Assembly (NCBI RefSeq): GCF_022376445.1
Contig: NW_025955026.1
Coordinates: 62,001-126,000 of the forward strand
Direction: 5' to 3'
DNA: 64,000 nucleotides
Origin: Fomitopsis serialis
Taxonomy: Eukaryota; Basidiomycota; Agaricomycetes; Polyporales; Fomitopsidaceae
In this document: positions 1-12,314 of the stretch, in pieces
Numbering within the stretch: the stretch's first letter is position 1
How the letters are laid out: the number at the start of each line of letters is the position of its first letter
Program-made: the position numbers and the translations under genes
Notes under the pieces: model-generated
What the model was told of the DNA's origin: nothing
Databases searched by the model: none
Seen by the model: the letters and a program-made list of their open reading frames with translations, nothing else

Positions 1-619
1 TTGACGAGAGGGTGGGTCTGGAGTGGGTGGTAGATTAGTGCGTGTGCATTGATGGCCAGGCCAGACAAGCTTACCTGGTTGAAATCATTCCTGAATGCGC
101 GTCCGAGTCTCCGCCGTTGCGTTCCGTGCAGACTTAAAACATGAAAGCGAGACGGTAGAGTTGAGGTAGCACGTAGAAGTGAGGTGGGCCTTGCGGGCGC
201 CCGTAAACTCAACGTTTGTGTCTATTTGTTGCATCGCCAGATTTGGCAGCCCCGATGTGCTCGGGCTTGTTCTCGACCAATCAGAATGCGTTTAAAGGTC
301 CTACTTAGGCCTGCAACATACCCGCGACTCGACTTCTGGGCGTTTTCGCAGGTTTCCGCACTGTGTATGCATACCTTAGAGATTAGATATATGTATGGTT
401 GCATGTAATACAACACATAAAGTGCAGGAGTACAACACACAAGCCAAAGTCCTCGTGTACAGTTGGAACGGCTACGTACACTACTATACTGGTTCTCGGA
501 GCCTCGGTCATAAGAGTTGTTGCGGCGTGACATATACTGAACTCGTTTTATAGGGCATATTCTTGCTATCATTACAAGGCCTCTATTTCGATCTCTATCT
601 ACGAACATATCGACCGTGG
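1..619. other. Left-edge segment without a recognisable gene
   Basis: Open frames here are short and overlap on both strands with no family resemblance. No telomeric repeat is visible at the window edge, so this is not shown to be a chromosome end. I see no promoter or RNA gene that I can support. Confidence 0.4.
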
Positions 620-1560
620 CTACATGCGGAGGCAGTAGGGCAGTCGCCCTCAGTGTTTGCGGTTGCCGCGTAGGGTTGCGCACGCCCCTGCTCTGCCCGC
701 CGTCGCGGTCACTCGCTTTCGCTCACGCGCCTGCCTTCCGTTCGTCGGCCGTGCTTGCGTGCTGGACATTCGCCCGGCACGCTCGCGGTCGCCGTGCGTG
801 TAGTGCTCCGTACTCCGGGCCCGCCCGTTTCCCCTTCGCTCGCTTTCCCTCTCGCCCGCTGTCCCTCTCGCCCGCCTGCCCTCTGGCTCGCCATCCACCC
901 GCTTTCCCGTGCACCCGCTGATCCACTTGCCTACCCGTTCGCTCCTTTGCTCGCTCGCCTCCTTGCCTGCTTGTGCGCTTCTATGCCCGTCTGGACCACC
1001 CGCCCGCTCGTCCTGCGCGTCCACCCACCGGCTCGTCCGCTCACCCTTCCGCTCGTCCGCAACGCCCATTCGTCCACCCGCTCGCCTGCCTACGTCCCCA
1101 TTTGCCCGCCTACTCATCCGCCTGCGTATGCATCCGTCGGCTGTGTCTGCGTGCTGGGCATTGGCCCAGCGCGCTCGCGGTGGGCGTGTGCTGTCGCCGG
1201 TTCGCTTGCCCGTCTGGTCACTCTCCTACTCGTCCGCTTTCCCACCTGTCCGCTCACCTTTCCGTCTACCTGCTTGCCCGTCTGCCTGCGTGCGCATCCG
1301 CCTGGTCACCCGCCCGCCCTCGCGCCCCCGCGCTCCGTCCGTCGGCTGCGTTTGCACGCGGGGCCATAGTCCTGCGTGCTCGCGGTCGACGCGCGGGTTG
1401 TGCTGCACGTCGCCGCATCCTGTGGCCATGGTCAGCTCGCTCGTTCATGTGCATCTGCACTCACATTCGCCCTTTGTTGACACACCCGCTGCGCGTTCGT
1501 CGGCTGTGTCTGCTTGCGGGGCACTGGCCCTGCATGTTCGCTGTCGTCGTGCCGCCGACT
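620..1560. repeat. C/T-rich degenerate array with a dispersed ~55-bp repeat
   Basis: The top strand is a long run of CGCTCGCCCGC-like pyrimidine-rich words, which open frames in several phases and give artefactual Pro/Arg-rich peptides. A ~55-bp unit beginning near CGTCGGC(T/C)GTG and containing GCTCGCGGT recurs at about 741-797, 1133-1190, 1335-1395 and 1494-1555. Related units occur on the other strand near 8846-8882, 9115-9170 and 11895-11934, inside the two CATCAG-TIR elements. I read it as a non-coding dispersed repeat rather than genes. Confidence 0.6.
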
Positions 1561-2685
1561 CGTGCGCGGTGGGCTCCGACAACGCCGGTGACTGACGCGG
1601 GATGTGGAGGTCGCAAAGACGGCGGGTGGAAGCGCTCGCCGCTCATTGCAGGCTTCCGGACTTGGCCGAAATTGACGCTACGCAGCGGGCGGCGTAGGGG
1701 ATCCGAGATCGTATGTGATCTCAGATGCGCTGACCCCGATGTATGTCCATATGGGGTAGCGTCGCATCGCGCGCCCCGCCGTGGACGAAGGGACCGGGCT
1801 GCCCCGGCGTAGCTGCCATATCAGGTAACGCCTGACGGCGCCTCGTTCATACATGACGGCGCCTCGCTCATACATGAGCGAGTGGCAGCTCATGTATGAA
1901 AGCAGGCCCAGGTAAGTACAGGCATTTATGTATGATCCCTTTGTGCTCACTACAAGGATTTCATACAAACATATGCCTATATGGCCTGCGCGGACATAAA
2001 TAGCACTGCTCGTACGCTGTCAGCCTCGCGCCAAGCGAATGGTTTATTGTCAAAGTTCGAAGGGGACTGAAGGGCCGTCCGTCACCGGGACAGGTGCTCA
2101 TGTGTCTGCTTACCATATAAGGTAGCACTCCTTCCTGATCTGTCAAACGATCGCTCGCCCTTCACGCGTCACCAGCGCATCACGCTTCCTTGCGAACCAT
2201 CTGCCCCTCGTCGACGTCTCTCCGATTTGCTAATTGCAAAAATAACACACACACTCTTCTACATAGAAAGTCCCGGTTTGCTCGTGTGTATAAATACTGG
2301 GCTGCGTCGCTTGTCTCGCCGCTTCTCCCCCAAGTTCCCTCTACTGGCTGGCCTCCACTCCGGCGTGACGAGACGGTTCGCGTGTGCAAAATATGTAGCT
2401 GAGCAGCAAGTCGAACAGAACGTCGCGAGACGCGTATCGAACCAAGTAAGTTCTACTTCTAGGCAGCCTACCGTGACTTACTACTTAATGATTACTCGTT
2501 AGATCCCGGGGCCAGGCCTTCGACCCATTTCTGACTCGTCAATTGCCCCGCAATCGTGTGTTGTGAGTTGATATATTATCTTCTCCCTCTTCCAGCGACT
2601 TTTCGCTACAGACTTTCGCACTGGGCCAGCCATAATCCCGCATCGTTCTAGGTTCGGAACAAGCCGCCTCCTCACGTGGTATTTC
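1561..2685. other. Spacer upstream of the RecQ-like gene
   Basis: No gene is recognised. It holds a short tandem duplication around 1830-1880 containing TTCATACATG/CTCATACATG, and a perfect hairpin at 1863-1882 with a 9-bp arm CTCGCTCAT and a 2-nt loop. The stretch from about 2150 to 2685 would be the 5' region of the helicase gene, but no promoter element is clear. Confidence 0.35.
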
Positions 2686-3171
2686 GTGCTCCGCACACCG
2701 ACGAGAGGAGGGGCTTGCTTCAAAGTCCATGAAAGTAAGGGGGTTGTTCTCGCCCGTCTAGCGGTCGCGAATACGCGTCGATTGAGTAGCTCTTGCAGTA
2801 CGAAATGTTATTTCGAAGCATACAAACACGCCCATCTACCTCCGAGGCGTCTGGGATGGACACAACTCACCCAATCGATGCCGCATCTGAGCACTCAAAC
2901 GTCAAATCGAGTGCCCGAGCACTCTGCCATGAAAAATATTCAGGACCTGTCTGTTGACACTATGAAGCTCAGAAAAGGTTCCTTAACTTTATATGAGATG
3001 ATACGAAGCATTTTTTCAGCGACCCGTGAAGTTTGCACGAATACAGAGGCTCCGCCGTTGGGCGACCTCGTAAGACGCGGTGCGTTCACGCGTCTCGGCG
3101 CGTCTGCCTCACGGGCGCTTACGCGCTCTTCCCTCTCGCCTTGTCGTGCTCCCCCTCTCCGACGCGCCAGT

Positions 3172-6120
3172 ATGTCAGGCACCCCGCGAACGCCTCCTAG
3201 ACGTCCTGCTCCTGCACTCGGGAGCTCTACACGCAACCCAGGAACCCCCAGACGACGCAAGACACCTCCAAAACGCACCCAGGGCGTAAAGCCTGACGCA
3301 CCGCGATTTCAGGACCACAAGCTCAGGGAGAACCTGAAGAAGCAGCTCAAACTCAATTTTGAACCGGATGCCTGGCAAGTTCAGGTAATCTCCAAGGTTC
3401 TGCGTGGCTACGACAGTGTCTTCTGTGCAGGCACCGGCTATGGCAAGAGCCTCATCTTCCAGGGGCTCGCGGTACTCGGAGGGAAGAGGAAGGCTGTCAT
3501 TGTAATTAGTCCATTGAAGGCTCTCGAGGCGGATCAGGTGCGGTAGCTTACTATTTCGTTACGAGCTAATATTGATTATCATCGGGCCGAGCAGGTGAAG
3601 GAGGCAGAGGCAAAGAACATCAAGGCTGTCATGATCAACGAGGACAACTCACGCACGGATCCACTATGGACGATGGCGCGGATGGACGCTCAGATGATAT
3701 ACATCTCACCTGAGATGGCACAGTCCGAGTCGTTCGCCAAACTATGGAAGGACGAACGCTTCCGGGCCAGACTGCAAGCCGTTATAATCGACGAAGCACA
3801 CTGCGTGGACGAGTGGGGCACGGACGACTTCAGGGCGCACTATCGTCGTCTGAGCGTGCTTCGTCACTATACAGGTCACGAAATACCCTTCGTGGCTTGC
3901 ACTGCGACGTGTTCGACTTCGACGTTCGACGTTCTATGGGACACTCTCGCTTTCGGGCTTCGCCCGTTCTGGGGCATCGACGTTGGCGCGGACCGACCGA
4001 ATTTGTTGTACATGACGCGCACGCTTCGAAACGCAAAGAACCCACTTCCTGACTTTCTCAACATCTTGCCCGAGCGTCTCAACGGCGATACCAAGGCAGC
4101 CGACATCCCCAAAACAATCATCTACATTGATTCCGAGTTGGGATGTCACGACGTGAAGGCGCAGCTCCGAAGATGCCTCCCGGAGCATCTACGAGACACA
4201 GTCTACGCGTTCTCGTCGGGTGCATCAGAAGAAGCCAAGAAGCTGGCCTGGGAGCGCTTTGCGAGCGGCCGCTACCGTATTCTCTGCGCGACTGATGCAG
4301 CGGGTATGGGTTGCAATGTCGCCGACATCCGCTACATCGTCATCTTAAACTGCCCGCGCTCGTTGTCGGTCGTGGCGCAGCGCTGGGGCCGGGCTGGCCG
4401 TGACAGAACAACGCAAGCCGTCTGCTTGCTGTTAGTCCCACATTGGGCATTCCGACCACCGCCTATGGCCAGTCAGGTTATCGTTCCGGCGATCCAGCGT
4501 TTGCGAGGTCGCAAGGTCAAGCCGGAGAGCAAGAAGAGCGCCACACAGCGTGCACGACTCCCCGCAGAACTAGAGAAGTTCATTAATGTGGCCGATGAGT
4601 GCGAACACAGTGAGTCCCAATACTCTCCATACAGCGGCATCAGGCGGTCTGACAGCCTGGTAGAATGCATGCATCGCTTTCTCAGTGATGCGTTTCGGCC
4701 CAACACGCGCCTGACGACACACAAGACACTCAACAACTCTGACAAGCCTACCATGGGCTCACGTTCAGAGAAGTCACCGTGGTCTCTCCGCTGGACCGTT
4801 CTCGACATTGGTAGACATCCCCCATCTGACCGGTGTTGCAGCCACTGCAGCCCATCGCATCCCGACGTACTCAAGCCAGCTGCGCAGGATGACCGTCGTC
4901 TCTCGGCTTATGCTGCGGACTTTGTGCGACCACTCCTGGCAGATGTCACCACACGTGCACGTTCAGCGACTTTAACGTCAGAGGCGTCAGCGCCTGGTTC
5001 GGTATCCGCTACATCGACAAGCACTTCAAACTCGGATGGCCGCAAGCAACTGGCTGTCTCACGAGAGGCGAAGGATCTGTTGCGCAGAAGCCTCACCGAA
5101 TGGCGTACTCACTCTGTCCGCCCCGAGCGTGACTATCGCTTCGTGTCGTGTGAAGTCGACTTCCCAACGAAGCTGATAGACCGACTTGTGGAGAAGTGTG
5201 CCGAATTTGCGAGGGCTGATGAGGTGACACCGGAATTGGTCCGCAAGGCAATACAGTGGGATTCTGGGACCGATTCTGAGCTACGTAGTCTAGCGTTGAC
5301 CGTGGAGATGTGGCGCCACCAGGCGGTCATAGGCATGACACCAACCTCTCAGCGTCGAAGCCGGAAGAAGGCACGACATACATCTCCCCGGGGTACTTCA
5401 CCGCCCGCGCCCATCGCCCAACCTGACTTCGGTGATACAACACCACTGGCGTCAGCGACACGGGTTGGCACGCCCAGTTTTGACGATCCTTTTATCACAC
5501 CTCGTGCTGTCCGAGGCCGGGTCCAACTCGACTCAACTCCGTCCTACGCCTCTCATACACACTACGCCCGTCCTGGAGCACTGCCAGCCAACATTGGTTA
5601 CGGAGTCCCAATGCCCCCCGCGCTGACTCAGAACGCCCGCAGTCATGACACTCAGGTTCGCTCGAGGCCGTTGACCCCGATTGATGTCTCCCCGCGGCCA
5701 CGACCACGCCCGATTCCACCAACGCCATCATCATCACATCGACCATTCCAGTCAATGGAGCATCTGCCCGTGGCATCACACTCCATGGCCACACTGGCAC
5801 CGCCGCAGCATCTCAATCTCGCATACACGAACTACCATCGCACGCAACATCAGTGGCATCCTGTTCAACAGCCAGTTCTATCTTCGCCTGCTGGTTACAT
5901 ATACGGGTATCCGCCTGCCAGTTCACCAAGAATACCATATCCCTCGCTGTCTCCGAGTCCCAGCACACCGATGCATACGCCCTTCCAAGTCAACACGTCT
6001 CTTGGATATACAGGCGCCGGCGGCTCTTATCCTTGGACTCAGCAATATACCCGGCAGGCTACGTATAGTACACCTCAAGGTTATCAATATTATGCTCCTG
6101 CTCGCAATACTGATGCATAG
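3172..6120 (+). CDS. RecQ-family DNA helicase, fungal expanded type
   Basis: Predicted superfamily-2 3'-to-5' DNA helicase. Exons 3172-3537 and 3595-6120 are joined across a 57-bp intron (3538-3594) and give about 963 residues. Seen motifs: Walker A GTGYGKS (residues ~87-93; RecQ usually has TGGGKS), DEAH box (~188-191), a TAT motif III, and motif VI QRWGRAGRD (~383-391). A small Cys cluster CCSHC lies near residue 535. The last ~250 residues are Pro/Ser-rich and low-complexity, unlike conserved housekeeping RecQ. The frame is open upstream to an ATG at 2686, but 3172 gives a compact basic N-terminus. Its stop is 25 bp from the stop of the convergent DUF6589 gene. Lineage-expanded RecQ copies in fungi are often linked to mobile or subtelomeric DNA; whether that applies here is inference. 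Confidence 0.85.
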
Positions 6121-8689
6121 ATAGAGTGTACGATTTATGTAGCAGTCAGTCATCTTCCATCCCCGTCGCAAATTCACCACCACCACCTAGACCTCCTTGC
6201 ATACCACTGCTCCTATCATCCTCCGCTCCAAGTAAATCAACATAGCTATTGTATTCTAAAGGGTTCGTGGGACTGTCGAATGCGGTATCCGTATGAAAAA
6301 TAGAAGTACTATTATTCACTGTTGTCTCCGATTCTCGTGAGACCATTGGATAGCCTAGTTGTGGATCGTACACAGTGTTTTGAAGGTACTCGGCAAACTT
6401 CCCATTCTGCCAGACCTCCGCACCGAGATTCATCACGTCCGCAATGGCAGAGCGTGGAGATCCAGACTGAGTCTTCTTCGCCGCTTTACCTCCAGATCCA
6501 GTGGCAGGTACAAAGTGTTTGTCAGCAGCAATGACATGTGCACTGTCTGCAATCATCGCTTCGACCAAGACGCGCATATCTTGCTGAAAAGCTGCTTCCT
6601 TGGATCGTCGATGATGATCCGGGTCTCCAAATGAGTTTGCAAACAGGTGAGAAATGTGCCGAAATGACTCGACACAGGCAGAGCCTTTCTTCATGATGTA
6701 GCCCACCGTCTTGCCATTCCCGCTGGCTATGAAGACACGCTGTCCAGAGCATTCCGAGGTAAGTTTACCAATCATCTCGAAGAAACAATAAACATTATGT
6801 GCTCACTTTGACCCAGAAATTGCATTGCTCTAAGTAGAGATCCGCAGCGATCCAGCGCCCAGGTTTGCCCCATCGGTTCACGAACCATGCCTTCTCCAAA
6901 GCGGTGCGCATTGTATCCGTCACCTCGTATTTCCATCGAACAAGGATCTCCACACATTCCCGTGCATAGTTGTGCTGGCCTGCACCTCGAAACGCAAATG
7001 TCCAATACTTCAGGACTCGCAGAACCCGGGCCGCCCCAGCATCCGCGCCGCTCACAGCATGCTCGAACCGACAGAACATCAGCGCGTCGCGCATAAAGTA
7101 CACTTCGTGGGCGAACCAATCATCGCCAGCTGCTTGCGCCCTCTGTGCCACGTCGACGTACATCAGCAAAACGGCGCACTGTCTGACGGCGCCTGAGGTT
7201 AATGAAGGGCCTGATCCGGAGTCTGAGATCGCTGTCATGGCTGACGTGATTAAGCGCTTATGCTCCGCGCGACCTCGGGTCGTTCTTGGCTCACTCGCTC
7301 AGAGCCCGTCAGTCTCCTCAGTCGCGTCAGTCGTGTCAGTCGCGACAGACCGTAGGTTTGAAGCTACTAGTACTACATACAAGCTAGTATCACTGTATAC
7401 TACTGTCACAGGCTCTGACGAAATAGACTGACCGAAGTTTTGACTACTAGTAAGTAAGTAGTCTACATTATATCCTAATAAACCTAAGTACATACTACAC
7501 GAATACTGCATAGTAACACGAGCACTGTGGTTGTGGTATCGACTCAGGATACTGTGTGTACGGGTGAGCGCTAACTTAGCGCTCAGACGGGAGGGAAGGA
7601 GGCTCGGTGAGGAACAAGTACCGCGGGCGCCTGCCCTAAACAGGCGCGCCACGTCACCCACTCGTCCATGTCAACGGTTGCGACTCGCGACTTTCCTGCC
7701 AACCCCGTTGTTCGGTGCAGCCACCCATCCTCTCTGTCAACTTGAATTGGCTATAGACATACGTCGGAGAGCCTGCGTATACTGCAGCAGCCAACGCCTG
7801 CCAGGAAGCCCGAGCCGAAGGACCGCCGTCGCCGGAATGGCACGAAGGACAAGGACTCTCAGAGCTCGAACGGGAACCGCGGCGGGCGAGACACTGGAGA
7901 AAGAGCATAAGCGATACGCACCTGCGAAGCGCGTGAAGGAGGAACCAAGTAAGTAGGAGAATCGGGGCATGGCGCTGACTACAACGGGCAGCTGAAGGGC
8001 AGCCCGTACCCCAGCTCGACAGGCTCGGGGAGCGCGAGTCGTTCGGTGCCGCCATCGTCGACGGGCAGCGCGCCGCAACCGCCCGCAAGGCTCTCGACAT
8101 GGACGACGACGACGGTGTTGGGGAGGCTCCCATGAGTCTACCGTTGGATTCGAGCCGCGCTGTATCGCTGACCAGCTGACCCGCGCAGCTTCGGTCCTCT
8201 TCCTGGTGGGCGGATCGGTCTAGGCGGTTCACGTCCTGGGCCAGGTCATTCGCCGATGATGATGTGCCGCAATCGCCAGCCGTAATGCCGTCTCGCGCGT
8301 CACCTCCAATATCGGGCACGAAACGTCCACTCAGCACCGAACCCGACGATCGCAGCATCGACATGAAGTGCAGCTGTGTCGAGAGCATCGGCAGCGCGCT
8401 TAGAAATGGAAATATCAGGTGTGTCTTGTCTCAGTCCGGCTCTGGCGGACGCCCCTCTCCACCAGTGCTCTCACGACTTGTTGATCCCCTTCCGCCAGCG
8501 ATTACCGACGCATTCGCCTGCGGCAGCGGCACATCAGACTGAGGTGCAGAGCTACCCGCCGTCAGACGCACCCGCGCTCCCGACGATGCTCCGCTGCATC
8601 CGCGACTGATTAGCGCAGGGCACACAGGAACGAGTATCAACCACAGCCATGCGAGCCCGAGCGGGTCAGATTCACTGTCGGGACCGATG

Positions 8690-9290
8690 GGCGAGGACAA
8701 GCCGCACCAACGAGGAGCGCATGCCCGCATCTCCCTCCCCTATGCGCCTAGTCTCCTTCACGACGGCGGTCATACAACCAGGCACACCAACTCGGGACGT
8801 GGCAGAGAAATGGGCGGCGGGCGCGTGCGCGAAGGGAGGACTTAGGGGCCAATGCCCTGCGCGTGGACGCGGCCGACGAACGCTATCACAGACGTAGGGA
8901 CGAGGAGGATGTGCGAGCGGGCGGGCGTGAGGGCGAGCGAGCGGCGGATGAACGGACGGGCGGGCGGAAGTGCGAGCGGGTGAGTGCGTGAGGAACCACC
9001 GAGCGGGTGAACTGACGAGAAAACGAGCGGGCGAGTGGGCAGGTGAGTGGGTGAGCAGACCAGCGGTTGAGCGGCCTGACTGGCTGGCGGGCACACAAGC
9101 AGGCGACGACGCACGACGACCACGAGCGTGCAGGGCAAATGCCGAGCACGCAAACGCGACCGACGAACCGACGGTACACATGGTGATAGGACGGGCGAGA
9201 CAAGTGCACGATGGCGGGCGAGTCGACGGGGACAAGTCTGCGGCCGGGGCGCGGACATACGCCGACTGCGAACACACAGGACGAATGATC
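8690..9290. repeat. G/A-rich degenerate array inside element B
   Basis: Complement of the C/T-rich array at 620-1560: repeated GAGCGGGCG-like words with two copies of the ~55-bp repeat in reverse orientation (about 8846-8882 and 9115-9170). Long frames through it on the bottom strand are compositional artefacts (Arg/Pro/Ser-rich, no start context, no family match). Confidence 0.55.
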
Positions 9291-9365
9291 TGCGTGCAAA
9301 TGCAGCATGTACATGTATGTAAGAGTACGTGTAGGGACCTACAAATATATTGGGTTCGTGAGGTC

Positions 9366-9556
9366 CGATGAGTCTGATGGGTGGTCTGAATCGTGTCTGA
9401 AAGTGTCTGAAAGGTGAGCTGACATCAGACACTGCGTCTGAAGTCAGAATTGAATCTACCCTTTTCAGACCTGGGGTCTGAACTGTCTGAGGTGCCTGAT
9501 TCGACTGATGTCAGACGTCTCAGGCATGTTCAGACGAAGTCGCTGTTTTGCTGATG
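9366..9556. repeat. Subterminal TCTGA/TCAGA motif cluster of element B
   Basis: About twelve TCTGA or TCAGA pentamers occur in roughly 190 bp next to the right terminus. A looser set (TCTGA, TCAGTC, CAGAC) sits inside the left terminus at 7180-7440. Dense subterminal motifs of this kind are typical transposase-binding sites in DNA transposons; that role is inferred here. Confidence 0.55.
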
Positions 9557-10139
9557 TATGTGAACTGTCTGACAATCTCTCGAGCGACCCGCTGGATATC
9601 GTCAAGTTCTGGCTTCCACTTGTTCAACTCGGACCATGTGGTAAAGCCCTCGAGAACCCTAGCCGACACAAGCGGCCAGTACTGTGAGTCGCCGCGACGT
9701 CCCAACCGAGGACTCTAGTACTCACATGACACAGTGGACAAGACGTGCTATCAGCGAGTGGCGTATCAGTGCCTTTGGCCATCAGGAAAACCCTCTTTCC
9801 GTAATTCGTGGTAATGTTCTAAAATTGTCGATAATACACGGAACACGGCAGAACACTCAATAATACTTTGCCATTATGAATCCAATGCATCACACCTCTC
9901 GTATTCGCGAGTATTATTCCGAAGTCAGTACTTGTTTCTTGCATGTGCAATAATTTGCATATATTCGTATCACTGGGTACATATTGTCTATAACATCGTG
10001 GACTGCATAGTATTGAGCTCAAGGGTCTAGACTACATCATTACAAGTTGGTACTACAGGAGTCATTCACCTGTGGCCGAGCACAGGTATACCTATGCATA
10101 TCCCAGGCTCGACCCATGCACGTACCCACCCGGGTACAA

Positions 10140-10480
10140 ATCCGCCACAGCAGATACAAGATCCGCATAGGCAAGCGAGACGGCGGGCGAGCGGGACAGC
10201 AGGCAGGCGGAATGGCAGGTAAGCGGAATGGTGGGTAAGCAGGACGGCGAGGGGGATAACAGGTGAGAGGAAGACAAGTGTGAGGGACGACGGATATAGC
10301 GAGATGGTGGGCGAGCAGGACAGCGGCGAAGGGGAGCGACAGGGAGTTCGACAACAGACGAGGGGGGCGGTGGGCGAGTGGAATAGCGGGTGGACGAGCT
10401 GGAGAGAGGGCGAGGGCGAGAACGGGTGACCGAGTCAGCACGCGAGCCAGCGAATTAGCAGACAAACCAGTAAGATGACG
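10140..10480. repeat. G/A-rich array near the left end of element A
   Basis: Degenerate GAGCGGG/AGGCGG words. This is the mirror-image counterpart of the C/T-rich array at 18536-19345 at the other end of the same element. It is preceded on the outer side by the ACCCACCCGGGTAC-like motif at about 10125-10145. Non-coding by composition. Confidence 0.5.
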
Positions 10481-11984
10481 TCGTGGCGTGCCCTTCCTCA
10501 GCAAGCCTACGCGCGCTGATGCTCGGTGGGCTTTTGCACGCCGCGCTGAGTGCCTGGCAGGCTGTTGCTCATCGCGGTCCTGCTCGATGGGCTGTGTTGT
10601 ACCGGGCTTGGGCACATCATACTGGTGTGCGGCGAGCTGGCCGATGTCGTACCAGCGCGCGCCGTATCCGTAGGTACTTGCACTTGTTGGGCAAACATGC
10701 GCCGGGGCTGTCTCCGTCATGTCACGGTGTTAGGCTCCGTCAACTCATCCTTGGTGGGCATTCCTGGAGTCGAGGTGAAAAGCGGGGTGCTCACCCGACT
10801 CACTGGCCCTGCTGGCCGCGACCCGCGTTCCTCCCTGCATCTTAACCCTTCGCGAGGCCTCCAGCGACGCTCTTAGCGCGTCGCTGGGGGTCGTTGCACA
10901 GCGCGATCTTGGCCTGATCAGTGGTCCGTTGTACACGCCGTCTCCCGCGAACGGGTCCACCTGTGTGTACTGAAGGTCAGCGGCGGGTAAGCGAGGGCAA
11001 AGCAGGCAGGGAGGAGCGGGCTGACAGTGAAGGCGGAGTGTGAGACTGGAGAGTCGAAGTCCAGCGAGCGCGCGTGACGTGTCGTGGCTGATGAGGCGCT
11101 TAGCACTTCTCACGAGTTGCAGTCAAGGACTCCGACTCAAGTTGCAGTGACGACAAGCCATTCCCCGTCCCTCCCCATTCCTCGTCTCTCCCGTGTCTTT
11201 CGACTCGAACGCACCGCTCGCATGGCCCTGGTAAGCCGCAGGACGATCATGCGGGCTCGGACATGCCCGACCGGACGAACGACGTCGGGACTGGTCGCCG
11301 TCCGGCGGTTGAGCGGTCGAGCGGTCGCTCCGCGCTGGCCAAGCAGCCGTGCGTGCAGAGCCGTCCGACAAGAACGATGGTACGAGACCGCCGTCCGAAA
11401 CATCCCGTCCGGTCTGCTACAGACTAGACGGCCGCCGCCCTCGATCCTCGCCGCCGTCCGGTATGGTTCTCTCGTCGTCCCGGACTCGCCACCTCCCGCG
11501 GTCTGCCGGTCGACCCGGCTCGCGTCCCCGACCGACAAAGACACGACGTATCGCCGTCCAGCAAACAGGGTGGACGGGACGGTGGGTGCCTCGGCGGGGA
11601 GAGTGTTCGGCCGAGTGCTAGCGTCAGGTAAGCATTGTTACCCATCCAAAATCGAGATGGCTGCTAACCGTGCGACCCTACTCGTCTGCCGCGTTGCTAC
11701 GCAGGTTCCGCGTTTGAGACTTGAGTGCCAGCACATACGGAGACAGCTCGGGGACGTCGTGGAAGGTGAGTCGATGTGCTATTGTGCACAGGATGATACT
11801 GATGAGCACTCGTCTGCCGCGTTATCAACTGGTATGCGCCTCAGACGGTCGCTATTTGCTCACCTCCGGTCGGTCTGCTCACCTCGGGAAGACGTCGTGC
11901 TCGCCGTCCGGGGCGCAAGCACAGCCGACGAACGGGAGGCGGGCATGTGAGCAAATGCGGTGACCTTCTCGTTCGCTCACCAGC
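10481..11984. other. Interior of element A left of the LTR insertion
   Basis: GC-rich sequence with overlapping open frames on both strands, including one of 288 codons at 11084-11950. The predicted peptides are Arg/Ser/Thr-rich with no motif I recognise, and their frames overlap one another. One reverse copy of the ~55-bp dispersed repeat lies near 11895-11934. I do not call a gene. Confidence 0.4.
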
Positions 11985-11989
11985 CGCAA

Positions 11990-12192
11990 TGTAACGGATA
12001 TTCCCGTTACGGTATATCTTATCTCGTATGATTGTTCTTGTTTGTTCGAGGGCTCGTATGGCGCGCCAGCGCACCTACGAGACCTCAGTCCTTTACCATC
12101 CTCATCGCCCCATGTATGCTACGTGTAGACAGTCCCTCTGAATAGAGACTGGGTACAGCGCATACCGGGCCCGAGGATTAAGGGACGCCACA
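11990..12192 (+). repeat. 5' LTR of the hairpin-rich element
   Basis: 203 bp, TGTAACGG to GCCACA. It opens with a hairpin (arm GTAACGG, 6-nt loop, 11991-12010) and contains the direct repeat CTCGTATG twice. Preceded by CGCAA. Confidence 0.9.
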
Positions 12193-12314
12193 CTTTTTTG
12201 CGCTCCAGAACAGCTTCTGTTCTGGGGACTATCTACTCTAGGCAACAACCTGGAAACATTGAATTTCTATGCTTTACATCAAAAATCTAGTCGACTTCAC
12301 AACCACTCAAGAAG

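Larger units (their letters stand above)
7161..9556. mobile_element. CATCAG-TIR DNA element B, non-autonomous
   Basis: A 2396-bp insert in the DUF6589 gene. The left end reads CATCAGCAAAACGGCG; the reverse complement of the right end reads CATCAGCAAAACAGCG. Similarity continues weakly for ~38 bp. The insert is flanked by TA (7159-7160 and 9557-9558), which fits a 2-bp TA target duplication because deleting the element plus one TA restores the host frame. Inside I recognise no transposase: only degenerate GC-rich sequence, a G/A-rich array (8690-9290) and copies of the ~55-bp repeat. A TA target suggests a Tc1/mariner-like integrase mechanism, but the termini do not match one I can name. Confidence 0.75.

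Noticed and set aside
1..120. Possible telomere or subtelomere end because of the nearby RecQ-like gene
   Set aside because: No TTAGGG-type repeats at the edge; linkage to a chromosome end cannot be seen from this window.
755..1812. Long Pro/Arg/Ala-rich open frames at the left edge
   Set aside because: They arise from CGCTCGCCC-type array DNA that is open in several frames, with no family resemblance and no start context.
7654..8388. 244-codon bottom-strand frame inside element B
   Set aside because: Overlaps equally long frames on the other strand; Ser/Arg-rich, no motif; the host element looks non-coding.
10040..11950. 226- and 288-codon frames in element A
   Set aside because: GC-rich overlapping frames on both strands, no recognised domain; partly within a G/A-rich array.
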